Part shown: in pieces, positions 16,523-25,289 of the stretch
Layout: every line of letters begins with the position of its first letter
How positions within the stretch are numbered: position 1 is the first letter of the stretch
Origin: Stappia albiluteola
GTDB taxonomy: Bacteria; Pseudomonadota; Alphaproteobacteria; Rhizobiales; Stappiaceae
Length of the DNA: 64,000 bases
Assembly (NCBI RefSeq): GCF_014050225.1
Contig: NZ_JACFXV010000043.1
Coordinates: 62,001-126,000 of the forward strand
Direction of reading: 5' to 3'
Program-made: the position numbers and the translations under genes
The notes under the pieces: generated by a model
What the model was told of the DNA's origin: nothing
The model's database searches: none
What the model saw: the letters and a program-made list of their open reading frames with translations, nothing else

Positions 16523-17347
16523 TCATGGCCAGCTCACGCCTTCGTCAGCCCAGAACGGGAAAGGGCCGGGATAGGCCTCCACATAGGCAAGATGCGTGAC
16601 CATGCCGGCTTCCTGCGTAAAGTGATGGAGGAAGTAGGCCGGCGGCTCCATCACGAATTCGGCCGGCGCGCTGTCGTTGAGATCAAGGACGACCTGATGG
16701 GCCGTTCCTGGACAGAGCGTCATGACTGTTCCGGCGAAGGCGGAAATGATCGGCCGGTGGACATGGCCGCAGATCACCCGTTCGACATGGCGGTATTTCG
16801 AGATCACTTTTCCGAAGGCGGCGCCATCGCTGAGAGCTATGTCGTCCATGTGTCGGATTCCGACCGCCTTGGGCGGATGATGGACGGCGATCATCGTAGG
16901 CCTTGGGTGCTGCGCCAACTCAGTATCGAGCCAGTCGAGCTGCTCTTTGCCAAGTTCGCCGTTGGCAAAGCCGGGAATGGAGCTGTCAAGTGCGATCAGC
17001 CGCAACTCGCCGACCTCCGCCGCATAATACACCTTCTCCTTCGACCCTTTTGAAATCAGGGGGAAATCGGAGAGGTGCTCGCGCATTGCGTCCGTCCGGT
17101 CGTGATTGCCGGGCATCACGTAAACGGGGCAGGACAGGCGCTTGAGAAGCCGTCGGACGAGGCGATATTCGCGCGGATCATTCCGCTCGGTCAGGTCGCC
17201 GGTCACCACCACGGCATCCGGAGCCGGATCGAGCGCCTTGAGCGCGCGGACCGCACGGTCGGCCAGGAGGTTCGTTTCGCTGACGCGGTAGCAGGCGACC
17301 CCTTGCGGCCGGATGTGGAGATCGGTGATCTGCGCGATCAAGGTCAT
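16523..17347 (-). CDS. Class III cyclic-nucleotide phosphodiesterase-like metallophosphoesterase (CpdA family)
   Basis: 274 residues from MTLIAQ. All metal-binding motifs of calcineurin-like esterases are present in order: ITDLHI (DxH), VVTGDLTE (GD), MPGNHD, IAVHHPP and ICGHVHRP (GHxH). Spacing and sequence fit the CpdA/GpdQ class, which hydrolyse cAMP, other cyclic nucleotides or glycerophosphodiesters. Substrate cannot be read from the sequence. It is divergent from the ArnT-like operon across about 180 bases. Confidence 0.8.
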   Translation of the reverse strand: MTLIAQITDLHIRPQGVACYRVSETNLLADRAVRALKALDPAPDAVVVTGDLTERNDPREYRLVRRLLKRLSCPVYVMPGNHDRTDAMREHLSDFPLISKGSKEKVYYAAEVGELRLIALDSSIPGFANGELGKEQLDWLDTELAQHPRPTMIAVHHPPKAVGIRHMDDIALSDGAAFGKVISKYRHVERVICGHVHRPIISAFAGTVMTLCPGTAHQVVLDLNDSAPAEFVMEPPAYFLHHFTQEAGMVTHLAYVEAYPGPFPFWADEGVSWP

Positions 17348-17526
17348 ACGGCGCTCCGTCGGTCCATCGGGCGAGATACGTAGGAACATCTATATCAGGC
17401 CGCCACTGTTTGGCGACTGCCTGATGGCGGTTTCCCTTTCCTTCGGCGTCATGTAGGAAGCGCAGCGAAGGCTCGTGGCGCGTTGCCCCCAACGAAGTGC
17501 CTTATGCCGGGAGAACCTTGCAGCAG

Positions 17527-19278
17527 ATGAGCGGATCTGTGCCGTCATCGGCTATTGCCGAAAACAGCGCTGGATTGCGGACCGAACCCGACCGCCGGCC
17601 TCTGTGGTTGCGCATCGCGGGGCGGCGCCTTCTCGCGCCGGTGATCCTGTTGGCTCTGGCGCTTGCGATGATCGTGCCGGGCGTCTTTCAGGTGCCGCCG
17701 CTCGATCGCGACGAGCCTCGTTTCGCCCAGGCCACGAAGCAGATGGTGGAGAGCGGCGACTATGTCGATATCCGCTTCCAGGACGAACCGCGCCACAAGA
17801 AGCCGGTCGGCATCTACTGGCTGCAGTCGGCGGCCGTGGCGGCAAGCGGCAAGGGTGCCGACGCGCCGATCTGGGTTTATCGGCTTCCGTCGCAGGTCGG
17901 GGCCGTCCTCGCCGTGATTCTGACCTACTGGGCGGCGCGAGCCTTCCTGCCACCGTCGGCAGCGCTGCTTGCCGGCCTGTTCACTGCCCTGGCCATCATT
18001 CTCGGGGTCGAGGCAAGGCTCGCCAAGACGGATGCCGTGCTCCTCGCCTGCATCGTCGCGTCGCAAGGCGCCCTGGCGAGGCTCTGGCTGAAGGCGCAGG
18101 AAATCAACCTGCCCCGCGGCCGACCCTGGCCTATTCTGTTCCTGTTCTGGACAAGCCTGAGCGCCAGTATCCTGATCAAGGGACCGGTCGGTCTCATGGT
18201 CGTCGGCCTTACGATCGCCGCACTGAGCGCCGCGACGCGCAAGCTGGGCTGGATCCGGACGCTCGCGCCGCTGCCGGGCATCCTGTATCTGCTGCTGCTG
18301 GTCAGCCCATGGTTCGTGGCGATCTGGATCGCAACCGACGGCCAATTCTTCCAGGAAGCGGTCGGCAAGGACTTTGTCGGAAAGCTCGCCACGGGCCAGG
18401 AAAGCCACGGAGCTCCGCCGCTGACCCATCTGGCTGCGATGCTCGGCACCTTCTGGCCCCTGCCTGGTTTCCTGCTTCTTGCCTTCACCCAACTCAAGGG
18501 GCGGCTGATGTCGCCACCCGTCCTCTTTGCGTTGTGCTGGGCCCTGCCGTCCTGGGTCGTCTTCGAACTGGTGGCGACCAAGCTGCCGCATTACACCCTA
18601 CCGATCCTGCCGGCGCTCGCCATTCTCGCGGCTGCCCTCGTCGGCGCGGAGACCAGACGACCGGCCGGCAAGGCGCTGCGCTGGGCAGCCAGCGTCCTGT
18701 ATTTCGTGCCGGCCGCGGTCCTTGCGGCCGCAGCCATCGCAGCTCCGGTCCATCTCGGTATATGGCCGTCACCTCCCGGGGCAGTCATCGCGCTGCTCTC
18801 TCTCGTCTTTTCGCTGGCTGCCGTAAGGTACCTGCTACGGGACAAGCCGCTTGCCGCTACAGGTCCCGCGATTCTTGCCAGCCTGCTGATCGCCGCGGGA
18901 ACGTGGGGCTTCACCATGCCCTCCTTGTCGCCGATCTGGATCAGCCCGCGTCTTGCCGAGACCGTTCGCCAGACAGCAGGCTGCACCGATCCGGAGGTCG
19001 CGACCGCAGGTTTCAGCGAGCCGAGCTATGTATTTCTGCAGGGAACGGGCACGCTTCTTTCGACCGCCGAGGGGGCGGCGACGTTTCTGGCCGAGGCGGC
19101 GCCCGCCGACTGTCGTGTCGCCGTAATCGATATGCGTCAGGAACCCCGGTTCAAGGAAGAGGCCAGCGCCGCCGGCCTTGGGCTTCGCGAAGCAGCGCGG
19201 GTTCAAGGCCTGAACATCAATGGCGGCAGGAAGCTCGACATCGGCGTCTATCTCAAGGAGGGAACCGGGCGTGATTGA
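17527..19278 (+). CDS. ArnT/PMT family glycosyltransferase (lipid-linked sugar transferase)
   Basis: 583 residues, GT-C fold inner-membrane enzyme. The first periplasmic loop contains VPPLDRDEPRFAQATKQM, the Asp/Glu catalytic site of ArnT/Pmt enzymes, followed by DEPRHKKPVGIYWLQ. These proteins move a sugar from a polyprenyl phosphate carrier to lipid A, core LPS or protein. The ATG at 17527 is chosen over 17497 because GGGAGA lies suitably upstream. It is the first gene of a four-gene coupled operon with a PAP2 phosphatase and a polyprenyl-phosphate sugar synthase. In rhizobia the sugar is often galacturonic acid (RgtA-D), which is inference here. Confidence 0.85.
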   Translation: MSGSVPSSAIAENSAGLRTEPDRRPLWLRIAGRRLLAPVILLALALAMIVPGVFQVPPLDRDEPRFAQATKQMVESGDYVDIRFQDEPRHKKPVGIYWLQSAAVAASGKGADAPIWVYRLPSQVGAVLAVILTYWAARAFLPPSAALLAGLFTALAIILGVEARLAKTDAVLLACIVASQGALARLWLKAQEINLPRGRPWPILFLFWTSLSASILIKGPVGLMVVGLTIAALSAATRKLGWIRTLAPLPGILYLLLLVSPWFVAIWIATDGQFFQEAVGKDFVGKLATGQESHGAPPLTHLAAMLGTFWPLPGFLLLAFTQLKGRLMSPPVLFALCWALPSWVVFELVATKLPHYTLPILPALAILAAALVGAETRRPAGKALRWAASVLYFVPAAVLAAAAIAAPVHLGIWPSPPGAVIALLSLVFSLAAVRYLLRDKPLAATGPAILASLLIAAGTWGFTMPSLSPIWISPRLAETVRQTAGCTDPEVATAGFSEPSYVFLQGTGTLLSTAEGAATFLAEAAPADCRVAVIDMRQEPRFKEEASAAGLGLREAARVQGLNINGGRKLDIGVYLKEGTGRD

Positions 19279-20218
19279 GAAGGGGGCTGCCGATGCGTCC
19301 TGGCTGCCGGTATGGAAGGCAAAGGTCGCTGTGCTTTGGGCGACTGCCCGGCGCAATGGCAGGAATATCGCGGCAATTCTTCGCACGCGCCGGCAGCGGA
19401 TACGATCCGTCAAGACCGCCGCCAGAGCGGGGCAGCGGCCGCAGGACCTGCTGGCGATCCTGCTTCTGACTGTCGGGATAGCCGTCATCGCGCTCGATAT
19501 TCCGACCTATCCGTGGATACATTCCATGCCCGCACAATATCGCGATGCCTTTGCGTCCTTCACGCATCTCGGCCGGGCGGACTGGATCCTCTGGTCGAGC
19601 GGTCTCTTCTGCCTGGGAATGCTTCTCGTCGACTGGCAGAAGCTGGCGAACCGGATACGTATCGCCGTAATCGCCGCCTGGACCTACGCGGCTTTCATCT
19701 TCGCCAGCGTCGCCGTCAGCGGCATCATCGCCGTCACCATAAAATGGTCGCTGGGGCGCGCGCGGCCGAAGCTGTTTCCCGAGTTCGGGCCGATGGAATT
19801 CCGTCCGTTCTACTTCGACAGCCATTTCACGAGTTTTCCTTCGGGTCACTCGACCACGATTGCGGCTCTCGCAACGGCACTGGTGCTTCTGTTTCCCACC
19901 TGGCGATGGCTGACGATCGTCGCTGCTTTCTGGATAGCCTTCAGCCGCATCATGATCGGCGCGCACTATCCCAGCGATGTCATCGCGGGAACCTTGCTTG
20001 GCATAACCATCACGCTCGCGACCGCCCGATGGATGGCGCGACGGCATATCGGTTTCGTACTCGGGCCCGACAACAGGCTCAGGCCGACGATCGGCAGGCT
20101 CTCGGCGAAAGCTTGCGCGGTTGCGCTGTGGCAGGCTGTGCAGGGGTACCGCAGCGCCTATCGCGGTTCGCCTTCCCACTCATCATCGAAGACAATCGAA
20201 AACGGTGATCAAGAATGA
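19271..20218 (+). CDS. PAP2 family phosphatase (LpxE/LpxF-like)
   Basis: 315 residues from a GTG at 19271 that overlaps the preceding stop by eight bases. All three PAP2 motifs are present: KWSLGRARP (K-x6-RP, near residue 157), FPSGHSTT (near 190) and SRIMIGAHYPSD (SR-x5-H-x3-D, near 225). About five transmembrane helices follow a basic N-terminal tail of about 55 residues. It probably removes a phosphate from lipid A or recycles the polyprenyl phosphate carrier. The specific target is inferred from the operon. Confidence 0.85.
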   Translation: MIEKGAADASWLPVWKAKVAVLWATARRNGRNIAAILRTRRQRIRSVKTAARAGQRPQDLLAILLLTVGIAVIALDIPTYPWIHSMPAQYRDAFASFTHLGRADWILWSSGLFCLGMLLVDWQKLANRIRIAVIAAWTYAAFIFASVAVSGIIAVTIKWSLGRARPKLFPEFGPMEFRPFYFDSHFTSFPSGHSTTIAALATALVLLFPTWRWLTIVAAFWIAFSRIMIGAHYPSDVIAGTLLGITITLATARWMARRHIGFVLGPDNRLRPTIGRLSAKACAVALWQAVQGYRSAYRGSPSHSSSKTIENGDQE

Positions 20219-20997
20219 TCGATCGCGCTATAGCGGACGCGGAGCAGGCTCCGGCTCCGGACATCACCGTCATCATCCCGGCTCGAGACGAGCGGGACAA
20301 CCTGCCGACTCTGCTGGACGAGATCGCGGCGGCACTCGGAGAGCGACGCTTCGAGGTGGTGGTTGTCGATGACGGGTCGCGTGACGGAACCGACGAGACG
20401 CTGCGCGCCTATGCGGCTGAGCACCCCTGGCTCCGGGCCTTGCGGCATGCCCGCTCCTGCGGACAGAGCTGTTCGGTTCGCACGGGACTTCTGTCGGCCC
20501 GCGGCCGCATCGTCGTGACGATCGACGGCGACGGCCAGAACGACCCGGCCTATATTCCGGGGCTCGCCGATGCGCTCGACCGTGCCGGGCCGCGTGTCGC
20601 GCTCGCCGCCGGTCAGCGGATCGGACGCAAGGCAAGCGGCGCAAAACGGCTGGCTTCTAAATTCGCCAATCGCCTGCGCGGGGTGCTTCTAAAGGACGAC
20701 ACGCGCGATTCCGGCTGCGGATTGAAGGCACTTCGGCGCGAAGTCTTCCTGAGACTGCCCTATTTCGACAGCTGGCACCGCTTCCTGCCCGCGCTCGTGC
20801 TGCGCGAGGGATACGCAGTGGTGCATGTGGATGTCGTTGACCGCGAGCGCAGGCATGGTTCGTCGAAATACGGCATCTTCGATCGGGCGCTGGTCGGCGC
20901 GCTCGATCTTTTCGGCGTCTGGTGGCTGCGCCGCCGCCGGAAGCATGTTCCGGAAGTCGCGACGATCGCCGATCGCGCGCAAGCCGGGGAGGCTTGA
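20215..20997 (+). CDS. Family 2 glycosyltransferase, dolichol/polyprenyl-phosphate sugar synthase-like
   Basis: 260 residues. GT2 motifs: VIIPARDERDNLP, VVVDDGSRDGT and TIDGDGQNDP (metal-binding DGD), then VDRERRHGSSKYG near the end, typical of polyprenyl-phosphate hexose synthases (DPM1/ArnC group). It makes the lipid-linked sugar donor on the cytosolic side. No C-terminal membrane helices are visible, so it is likely peripheral. The start overlaps the PAP2 stop (ATGA). Rhizobial RgtE, which makes polyprenyl-phosphate galacturonate, is of this type. Confidence 0.85.
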   Translation: MIDRAIADAEQAPAPDITVIIPARDERDNLPTLLDEIAAALGERRFEVVVVDDGSRDGTDETLRAYAAEHPWLRALRHARSCGQSCSVRTGLLSARGRIVVTIDGDGQNDPAYIPGLADALDRAGPRVALAAGQRIGRKASGAKRLASKFANRLRGVLLKDDTRDSGCGLKALRREVFLRLPYFDSWHRFLPALVLREGYAVVHVDVVDRERRHGSSKYGIFDRALVGALDLFGVWWLRRRRKHVPEVATIADRAQAGEA

Positions 20998-21000
20998 GAG

Positions 21001-21318
21001 ATGCTGGACCAGTTGTTCGCCTGGCTGAACCATGTCTTCGTCGCACGCTTCGATGGTTGGGTCGTGCTGGGCTTTGCTGCCCAGTTCCTTTTCATGATGC
21101 GCTTCGTGGTGCAGTGGATCGCCTCCGAACGGGTCGGCAGGTCGATCGTGCCGATTGCCTTCTGGTTCTTCTCGCTCGGCGGCGGCAGCCTGCTGCTGAT
21201 CTATTCGATCCGCCAGCAGGACCCCGTCTTCATCGCCGGCCAGGGGCTCGGCCTGCTGATCTATTTCCGCAACCTGTGGCTGATCTTCCGCGAGAAACGC
21301 CGCGATCCGGCCTTGTAA
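21001..21318 (+). CDS. Lipid-A-disaccharide synthase N-terminal domain (LABN) small membrane protein
   Basis: 105 residues with three predicted membrane helices. The stretch GFAAQFLFMMRFVVQWIASE followed by FWFFSLGGGSLLLIYSI is the LABN domain. Such proteins usually sit next to polyprenyl-phosphate sugar synthases, as here (three bases after the GT2 stop), and are thought to be membrane partners or translocation helpers for the lipid-linked sugar. That role is inferred; the domain assignment is firm. Confidence 0.85.
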   Translation: MLDQLFAWLNHVFVARFDGWVVLGFAAQFLFMMRFVVQWIASERVGRSIVPIAFWFFSLGGGSLLLIYSIRQQDPVFIAGQGLGLLIYFRNLWLIFREKRRDPAL

Positions 21319-21339
21319 ACCGGACGCGGCGCAGCCCGT

Positions 21340-22518
21340 TCAGCGCGATATGACGTCGAAGGCCTGCTCGATATCGCGGCGCAGGTCCTCGACGTCTTCC
21401 AGACCTATATGCAGCCGTACGCTCGGGCCGCCTTCCGGCAGTGCCGAGGCCGTGCGCATGCCGGCAAGGCGAACCGGGATCACGAGGCTTTCGAAGCCGC
21501 CCCAGGAATAGCCGAGGCCGAAAAGCTTCAGCGCGTCGATGAAGGCATGCGACTGCTCGATCGTTACGCCTTTCCTGAAGTCGAAGGCGAAGAGGCCGCA
21601 GGCACCCTTGAAGTCGCGCTTCCAGATCGCATGGCCAGGATCGCTTTCAAGCGCGGGATGGCGGACGCGCTCGACGAGCGGGTGCGTCTCCAGCCAGCGG
21701 GCGATCGTCAGGCCGCTTTCCATATGCTGGCGCAGGCGTACGCCCATAGTGCGCAGGCCGCGCAACGCGAGGTAGACGTCGTCCGGCCCCACATGGACGC
21801 CCATGGCGCCGTGGGTCGTCTTCAGCCCTTCGATCGCCCGTTCGCTTGCCGCTACCGTGCCGATCATCACATCCGAGTGGCCGACGATGTATTTCGTTGC
21901 GGCCTGGATGGAGAGATCGACGCCGTGACTGATTGCCGGAAAATAAAGCGGTGTCGCCCAGGTATTGTCCATGAGGACAAGCGCGCCGCGGGCATGCGCG
22001 ATGTCCGCGATCTGCGGAATGTCCTGCATTTCGAAGGAGAGCGAACCGGGCGCCTCGGTGAGGATAGCCTTCGTGTTCGCCTTGAAGAGGCCGGCGATGC
22101 CGGCCCGCAGTGCGGGATCGTAGTATTCGACCTCGATGTTCATCCGTTTCAGGACGGTTTCGCAGAAGTGGCGCGTCGGCCCGTAGGCGCTGTCGACGAT
22201 CAGCACATGATCGCCGGCCGAGAGGCAGGAGAGCAGTGCGAGCGAGATGGCGTTCAATCCTGAAGTCGCCAGGCGGGCGCCCGCAGCCCCTTCAAGCTCG
22301 GTGATCGCCTCTTCCAGCGCTTCGGTGGTCGGCGTGCCGCGTCGCCCGTAGACATATCTCTGTTTTCCCGAAAGCATCGTGGCCGTATCGGGAAACAATA
22401 CTGTCGAGGCGTGGATGACCGGCGGGTTGACGAAACCGTGATTCTCGGCCGAATGCCGCCCGGCATGGGCAAGTGTCGTGTCCATCCTGAGTGCAGGTTC
22501 TGACTTATTGCTGGGCAT
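21340..22518 (-). CDS. metC: Cystathionine beta-lyase
   Basis: 392 residues from MPSNKSEPALRMDTT, preceded by GAAGGTG. PLP-dependent Cys/Met metabolism family: the cofactor lysine lies in SIQAATKYIVGHSDVMIG, and NPPVIHASTVLFPDT and SLFAFDFRKG-like segments match the MetC branch. It cleaves cystathionine to homocysteine, pyruvate and ammonia. It is divergent from aapJ, the same arrangement known next to the aap operon in Rhizobium leguminosarum, which supports the assignment. Cystathionine gamma-synthase or other paralogues are less likely. Confidence 0.85.
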   Translation of the reverse strand: MPSNKSEPALRMDTTLAHAGRHSAENHGFVNPPVIHASTVLFPDTATMLSGKQRYVYGRRGTPTTEALEEAITELEGAAGARLATSGLNAISLALLSCLSAGDHVLIVDSAYGPTRHFCETVLKRMNIEVEYYDPALRAGIAGLFKANTKAILTEAPGSLSFEMQDIPQIADIAHARGALVLMDNTWATPLYFPAISHGVDLSIQAATKYIVGHSDVMIGTVAASERAIEGLKTTHGAMGVHVGPDDVYLALRGLRTMGVRLRQHMESGLTIARWLETHPLVERVRHPALESDPGHAIWKRDFKGACGLFAFDFRKGVTIEQSHAFIDALKLFGLGYSWGGFESLVIPVRLAGMRTASALPEGGPSVRLHIGLEDVEDLRRDIEQAFDVISR

Positions 22519-22813
22519 GTTCACCTTCTGTGCAGCGAATGGCTTTTCATCTTGTGAAAAATTATGCGTTTTTCTGATCAAGGTGTTTTTCACCCCTCTT
22601 GACCCTGCCCGTCAAATGCCATCGAATGCATGGCACGAGGCGATGGTCCGGCGTATCCCTTAACTTGAAACAAAAACGGGAGCGAGGATCGCCATCGGGG
22701 AGGGGCTTAGTCTGGAAGGCATTCTTGTTGGGAAACCGCCTTCACAAGGCCCGTGCCTGAGGCCGTTGTCTCCAAATGACGTATCCAAGGACAACAGAAA
22801 AGGCTGCAGATTC

Positions 22814-23830
22814 ATGAAAACCAAATTCCTTCCCGTCGTGCTCGGCGCCGCGCTCGGCGTGGCCGCCACGGGCGCGAACGCGGCCAAGCTCGACGATGTC
22901 AAGGCCAAGGGCTTCGTGCAGTGCGGCGTGAGCCAGGGTCTGCCGGGCTTTTCCAATCCGGATTCCGCCGGCAACTGGACCGGTCTTGACGTCGACTTCT
23001 GCCGCGCCATGGCTGCCGCGATCTTCGACGATGCCAATGCGGTCAAGTTCACGCCGCTTTCGGCCAAGGAGCGCTTCACGGCTCTGCAGTCCGGCGAAAT
23101 CGACGTGCTGTCGCGCAACACCACCTGGACCATGTCGCGCGACACGCAGCTCGGCCTGAACTTCGCCGGCGTCACCTACTATGACGGCCAGGGCTTCATG
23201 GTGCGCAAGTCGCTGGGCGTGACCTCGGCGCTCGAGCTGTCCGGCGCCACCGTCTGCACCCAGACCGGCACCACGACCGAGCTGAACGTCGCCGACTACT
23301 TCCGCGCCAACAACATGCCCTACGAGATCGTCGCTTTCGAAAAGAACGACGAGGTCGTGCAGGCCTATGACGCCGGCCGCTGCGACGTGTTCACCACGGA
23401 TGCCTCGGGCCTCTATGCCGAGCGCCTGAAGCTTACGAACCCGGGCGATCACCAGGTCCTGCCGGAGATCATCTCCAAGGAGCCGCTCGGCCCGGTCGTC
23501 CAGCAGGGTGATGACCAGTGGTTCAACGTGACCAAGTGGGTCTACTTCGCTCTGATCAACGCTGAGGAAGCCGGCGTCAATTCGGCCAATGTCGATGAGA
23601 TGAAGTCGTCCGAAGACCCGAACGTCAAGCGTCTGCTCGGCACCGAGGGCGCCTTCGGCGAGGCCATCGGCCTGTCCAACGACTGGGCATACCGTGTCGT
23701 CAAGCACGTCGGCAACTACGGCGAGATCTTCGAGCGTAACGTCGGTCCGGACACCCCGCTCGGCATCGCCCGCGGCCTGAACGCGCTGTGGTCGAAGGGC
23801 GGCATCCAGTACGCCCCGCCGGTCCGCTGA
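22814..23830 (+). CDS. aapJ: General L-amino acid ABC transporter substrate-binding protein AapJ
   Basis: 338 residues from MKTKFLPVV, with a signal peptide ending at GANAAKLDDV. The mature protein has the family 3 solute-binding signatures VQCGVSQGLPGFS, WTGLDVDFCRA and LSRNTTWTMSRDTQLGLNF. It captures a broad range of L-amino acids in the periplasm for AapQMP. Followed by a strong 13-bp hairpin, so it can be expressed in excess over the downstream components. About 295 bases separate it from metC. Confidence 0.93.
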   Translation: MKTKFLPVVLGAALGVAATGANAAKLDDVKAKGFVQCGVSQGLPGFSNPDSAGNWTGLDVDFCRAMAAAIFDDANAVKFTPLSAKERFTALQSGEIDVLSRNTTWTMSRDTQLGLNFAGVTYYDGQGFMVRKSLGVTSALELSGATVCTQTGTTTELNVADYFRANNMPYEIVAFEKNDEVVQAYDAGRCDVFTTDASGLYAERLKLTNPGDHQVLPEIISKEPLGPVVQQGDDQWFNVTKWVYFALINAEEAGVNSANVDEMKSSEDPNVKRLLGTEGAFGEAIGLSNDWAYRVVKHVGNYGEIFERNVGPDTPLGIARGLNALWSKGGIQYAPPVR

Positions 23831-23848
23831 TCCGCACACGAAACCGTG

Positions 23849-23882
23849 AAGCCCCGGTCGGTTGCCCGACCGGGGCTTTCAA
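23849..23882 (+). terminator. Hairpin after aapJ (partial terminator or mRNA stabiliser)
   Basis: Perfect 13-bp stem AAGCCCCGGTCGG / CCGACCGGGGCTT (23849-23861 and 23866-23878) with a four-base loop and only a short T tract (TTTC). The weak tail suggests partial read-through into aapQMP, giving high binding-protein to permease ratios. Confidence 0.75.
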
Positions 23883-24061
23883 TCAAAAAGCACAAGCCGT
23901 ACACGGGCGCCCTTGGCGGGTGACCCGCTGAAGCGGCGGCCGCAAGACCGCGTAGATCGGCAGCGGCCAATTGGGCGGGATATTTGCAGTTTTGCCGCGT
24001 TGGCGCGATGATATGCGCTGTGGCTGGACTGTTTGACCGTCGATACAGCAGGCGAGGGCAT

Positions 24062-25279
24062 ATGGCTGTTCAGGATCAGGGGATGGAAGCCCATCCACCG
24101 CGCACCTCCCTTTGGAACGACCCGAAAGCACGCGGGATAATTTTTCAGGCGCTCCTAGTCGCCGTTCTATCCTATCTCGTGTTCTGGATCGTCCGAAACA
24201 CGATTGGAAATCTGGAAAAGCAGAATATCGCTTCCGGCTTCGCGTTCCTGGATACGACGGCCGGATTTGGCATCAGCCAGACACTCGTTTCCTATAGCGA
24301 AACCTCGAGCTATGGCCGGGCGATCCTGGTCGGGTTCTTCAACACGCTGCTGGTAGCGGTCGTTGGTATCATCGCCGCGACCATACTCGGCTTCGTCATC
24401 GGCATTGCGCGGCTCTCCAACAACTGGGTGATCTCCAGGCTCGCCTATTGTTATGTCGAGGTCATCCGCAATATCCCGTTGCTGCTGCAGATCCTGTTCT
24501 GGTACGTGGCCGCCCTGCGGTCGCTTCCCAGCAAGCGTGAGGAGCCGCTGTCGCTCTTCGGTTTGGTCGACATGAACGTCTTCGGCCTTTGGGGCCCGAA
24601 GCCGATCTTCGGCGAGGGATCTTCGACGGCGGTTATCGCGTTCATTGCCGCAATCGTGATCACCATCTTCATGCGTCGGTGGGCGCACAAGCGCCAGGAC
24701 GCGACCGGCCAGCAGTTTCCCGTCGGCTGGACGACGCTCGGGCTCATCGTCGGTCTGCCACTGCTGGCGCTGATCGTGACCGGGTTCCCGATTTCTTTCG
24801 AATGGCCTGTTTTCGTCGATACCGGTCCGGTCTTCGGCCGCGGCTTCCAGCTCGGTGTCGGGCTCAACATCATTCCCGAACTGGTCGCCCTGACGCTGGC
24901 CCTGTCGATCTACACCGCCTCGTTCATCGCCGAGATCGTGCGTGCGGGTATCCAGGCGATCAGCCACGGCCAGACGGAGGCCTCGCATGCGTTGGGACTT
25001 CGCCACGGACCGACGCTCCGCCTGGTCATCATCCCGCAGGCCCTGCGCGTGATCATCCCGCCGCTGACAAGCCAGTATCTCAACCTGACGAAGAACTCGT
25101 CGCTGGCGGTCGCTATCGGCTACCCCGATCTCGTGGCAACGGGCGGCACGGTGCTCAACCAGACCGGCCAGGCAATCGAAATCATCGGTATCTGGATGCT
25201 TGTCTACCTCTCGCTCAGCCTGACGACGTCAGGACTGATGAACTGGTACAACCAGCGCGTCGCGCTGATAGAGCGATAG
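24062..25279 (+). CDS. aapQ: General L-amino acid ABC transporter permease AapQ
   Basis: 405 residues from the ATG at 24062, chosen for the GCGAGGGC ribosome site. Polytopic, with the inserted periplasmic loop typical of AapQ and the permease EAA loop GQTEASHALGLRHGPTLRLV near residue 300. SNNWVISRLAYCYVEVIRNI is the conserved HisMQ-type segment. It forms the channel with AapM. Confidence 0.92.
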   Translation: MAVQDQGMEAHPPRTSLWNDPKARGIIFQALLVAVLSYLVFWIVRNTIGNLEKQNIASGFAFLDTTAGFGISQTLVSYSETSSYGRAILVGFFNTLLVAVVGIIAATILGFVIGIARLSNNWVISRLAYCYVEVIRNIPLLLQILFWYVAALRSLPSKREEPLSLFGLVDMNVFGLWGPKPIFGEGSSTAVIAFIAAIVITIFMRRWAHKRQDATGQQFPVGWTTLGLIVGLPLLALIVTGFPISFEWPVFVDTGPVFGRGFQLGVGLNIIPELVALTLALSIYTASFIAEIVRAGIQAISHGQTEASHALGLRHGPTLRLVIIPQALRVIIPPLTSQYLNLTKNSSLAVAIGYPDLVATGGTVLNQTGQAIEIIGIWMLVYLSLSLTTSGLMNWYNQRVALIER

Positions 25280-25289
25280 GAGCGGGCTC

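Noticed and set aside
22617-22635. Inverted repeat TGCCAT/ATGGCA upstream of aapJ, and a sigma-54-like TGGCAC beside it
   Set aside because: The TGGCAC is not followed by a TTGC element at the needed distance, and a lone 6-bp repeat is too weak to name an operator.
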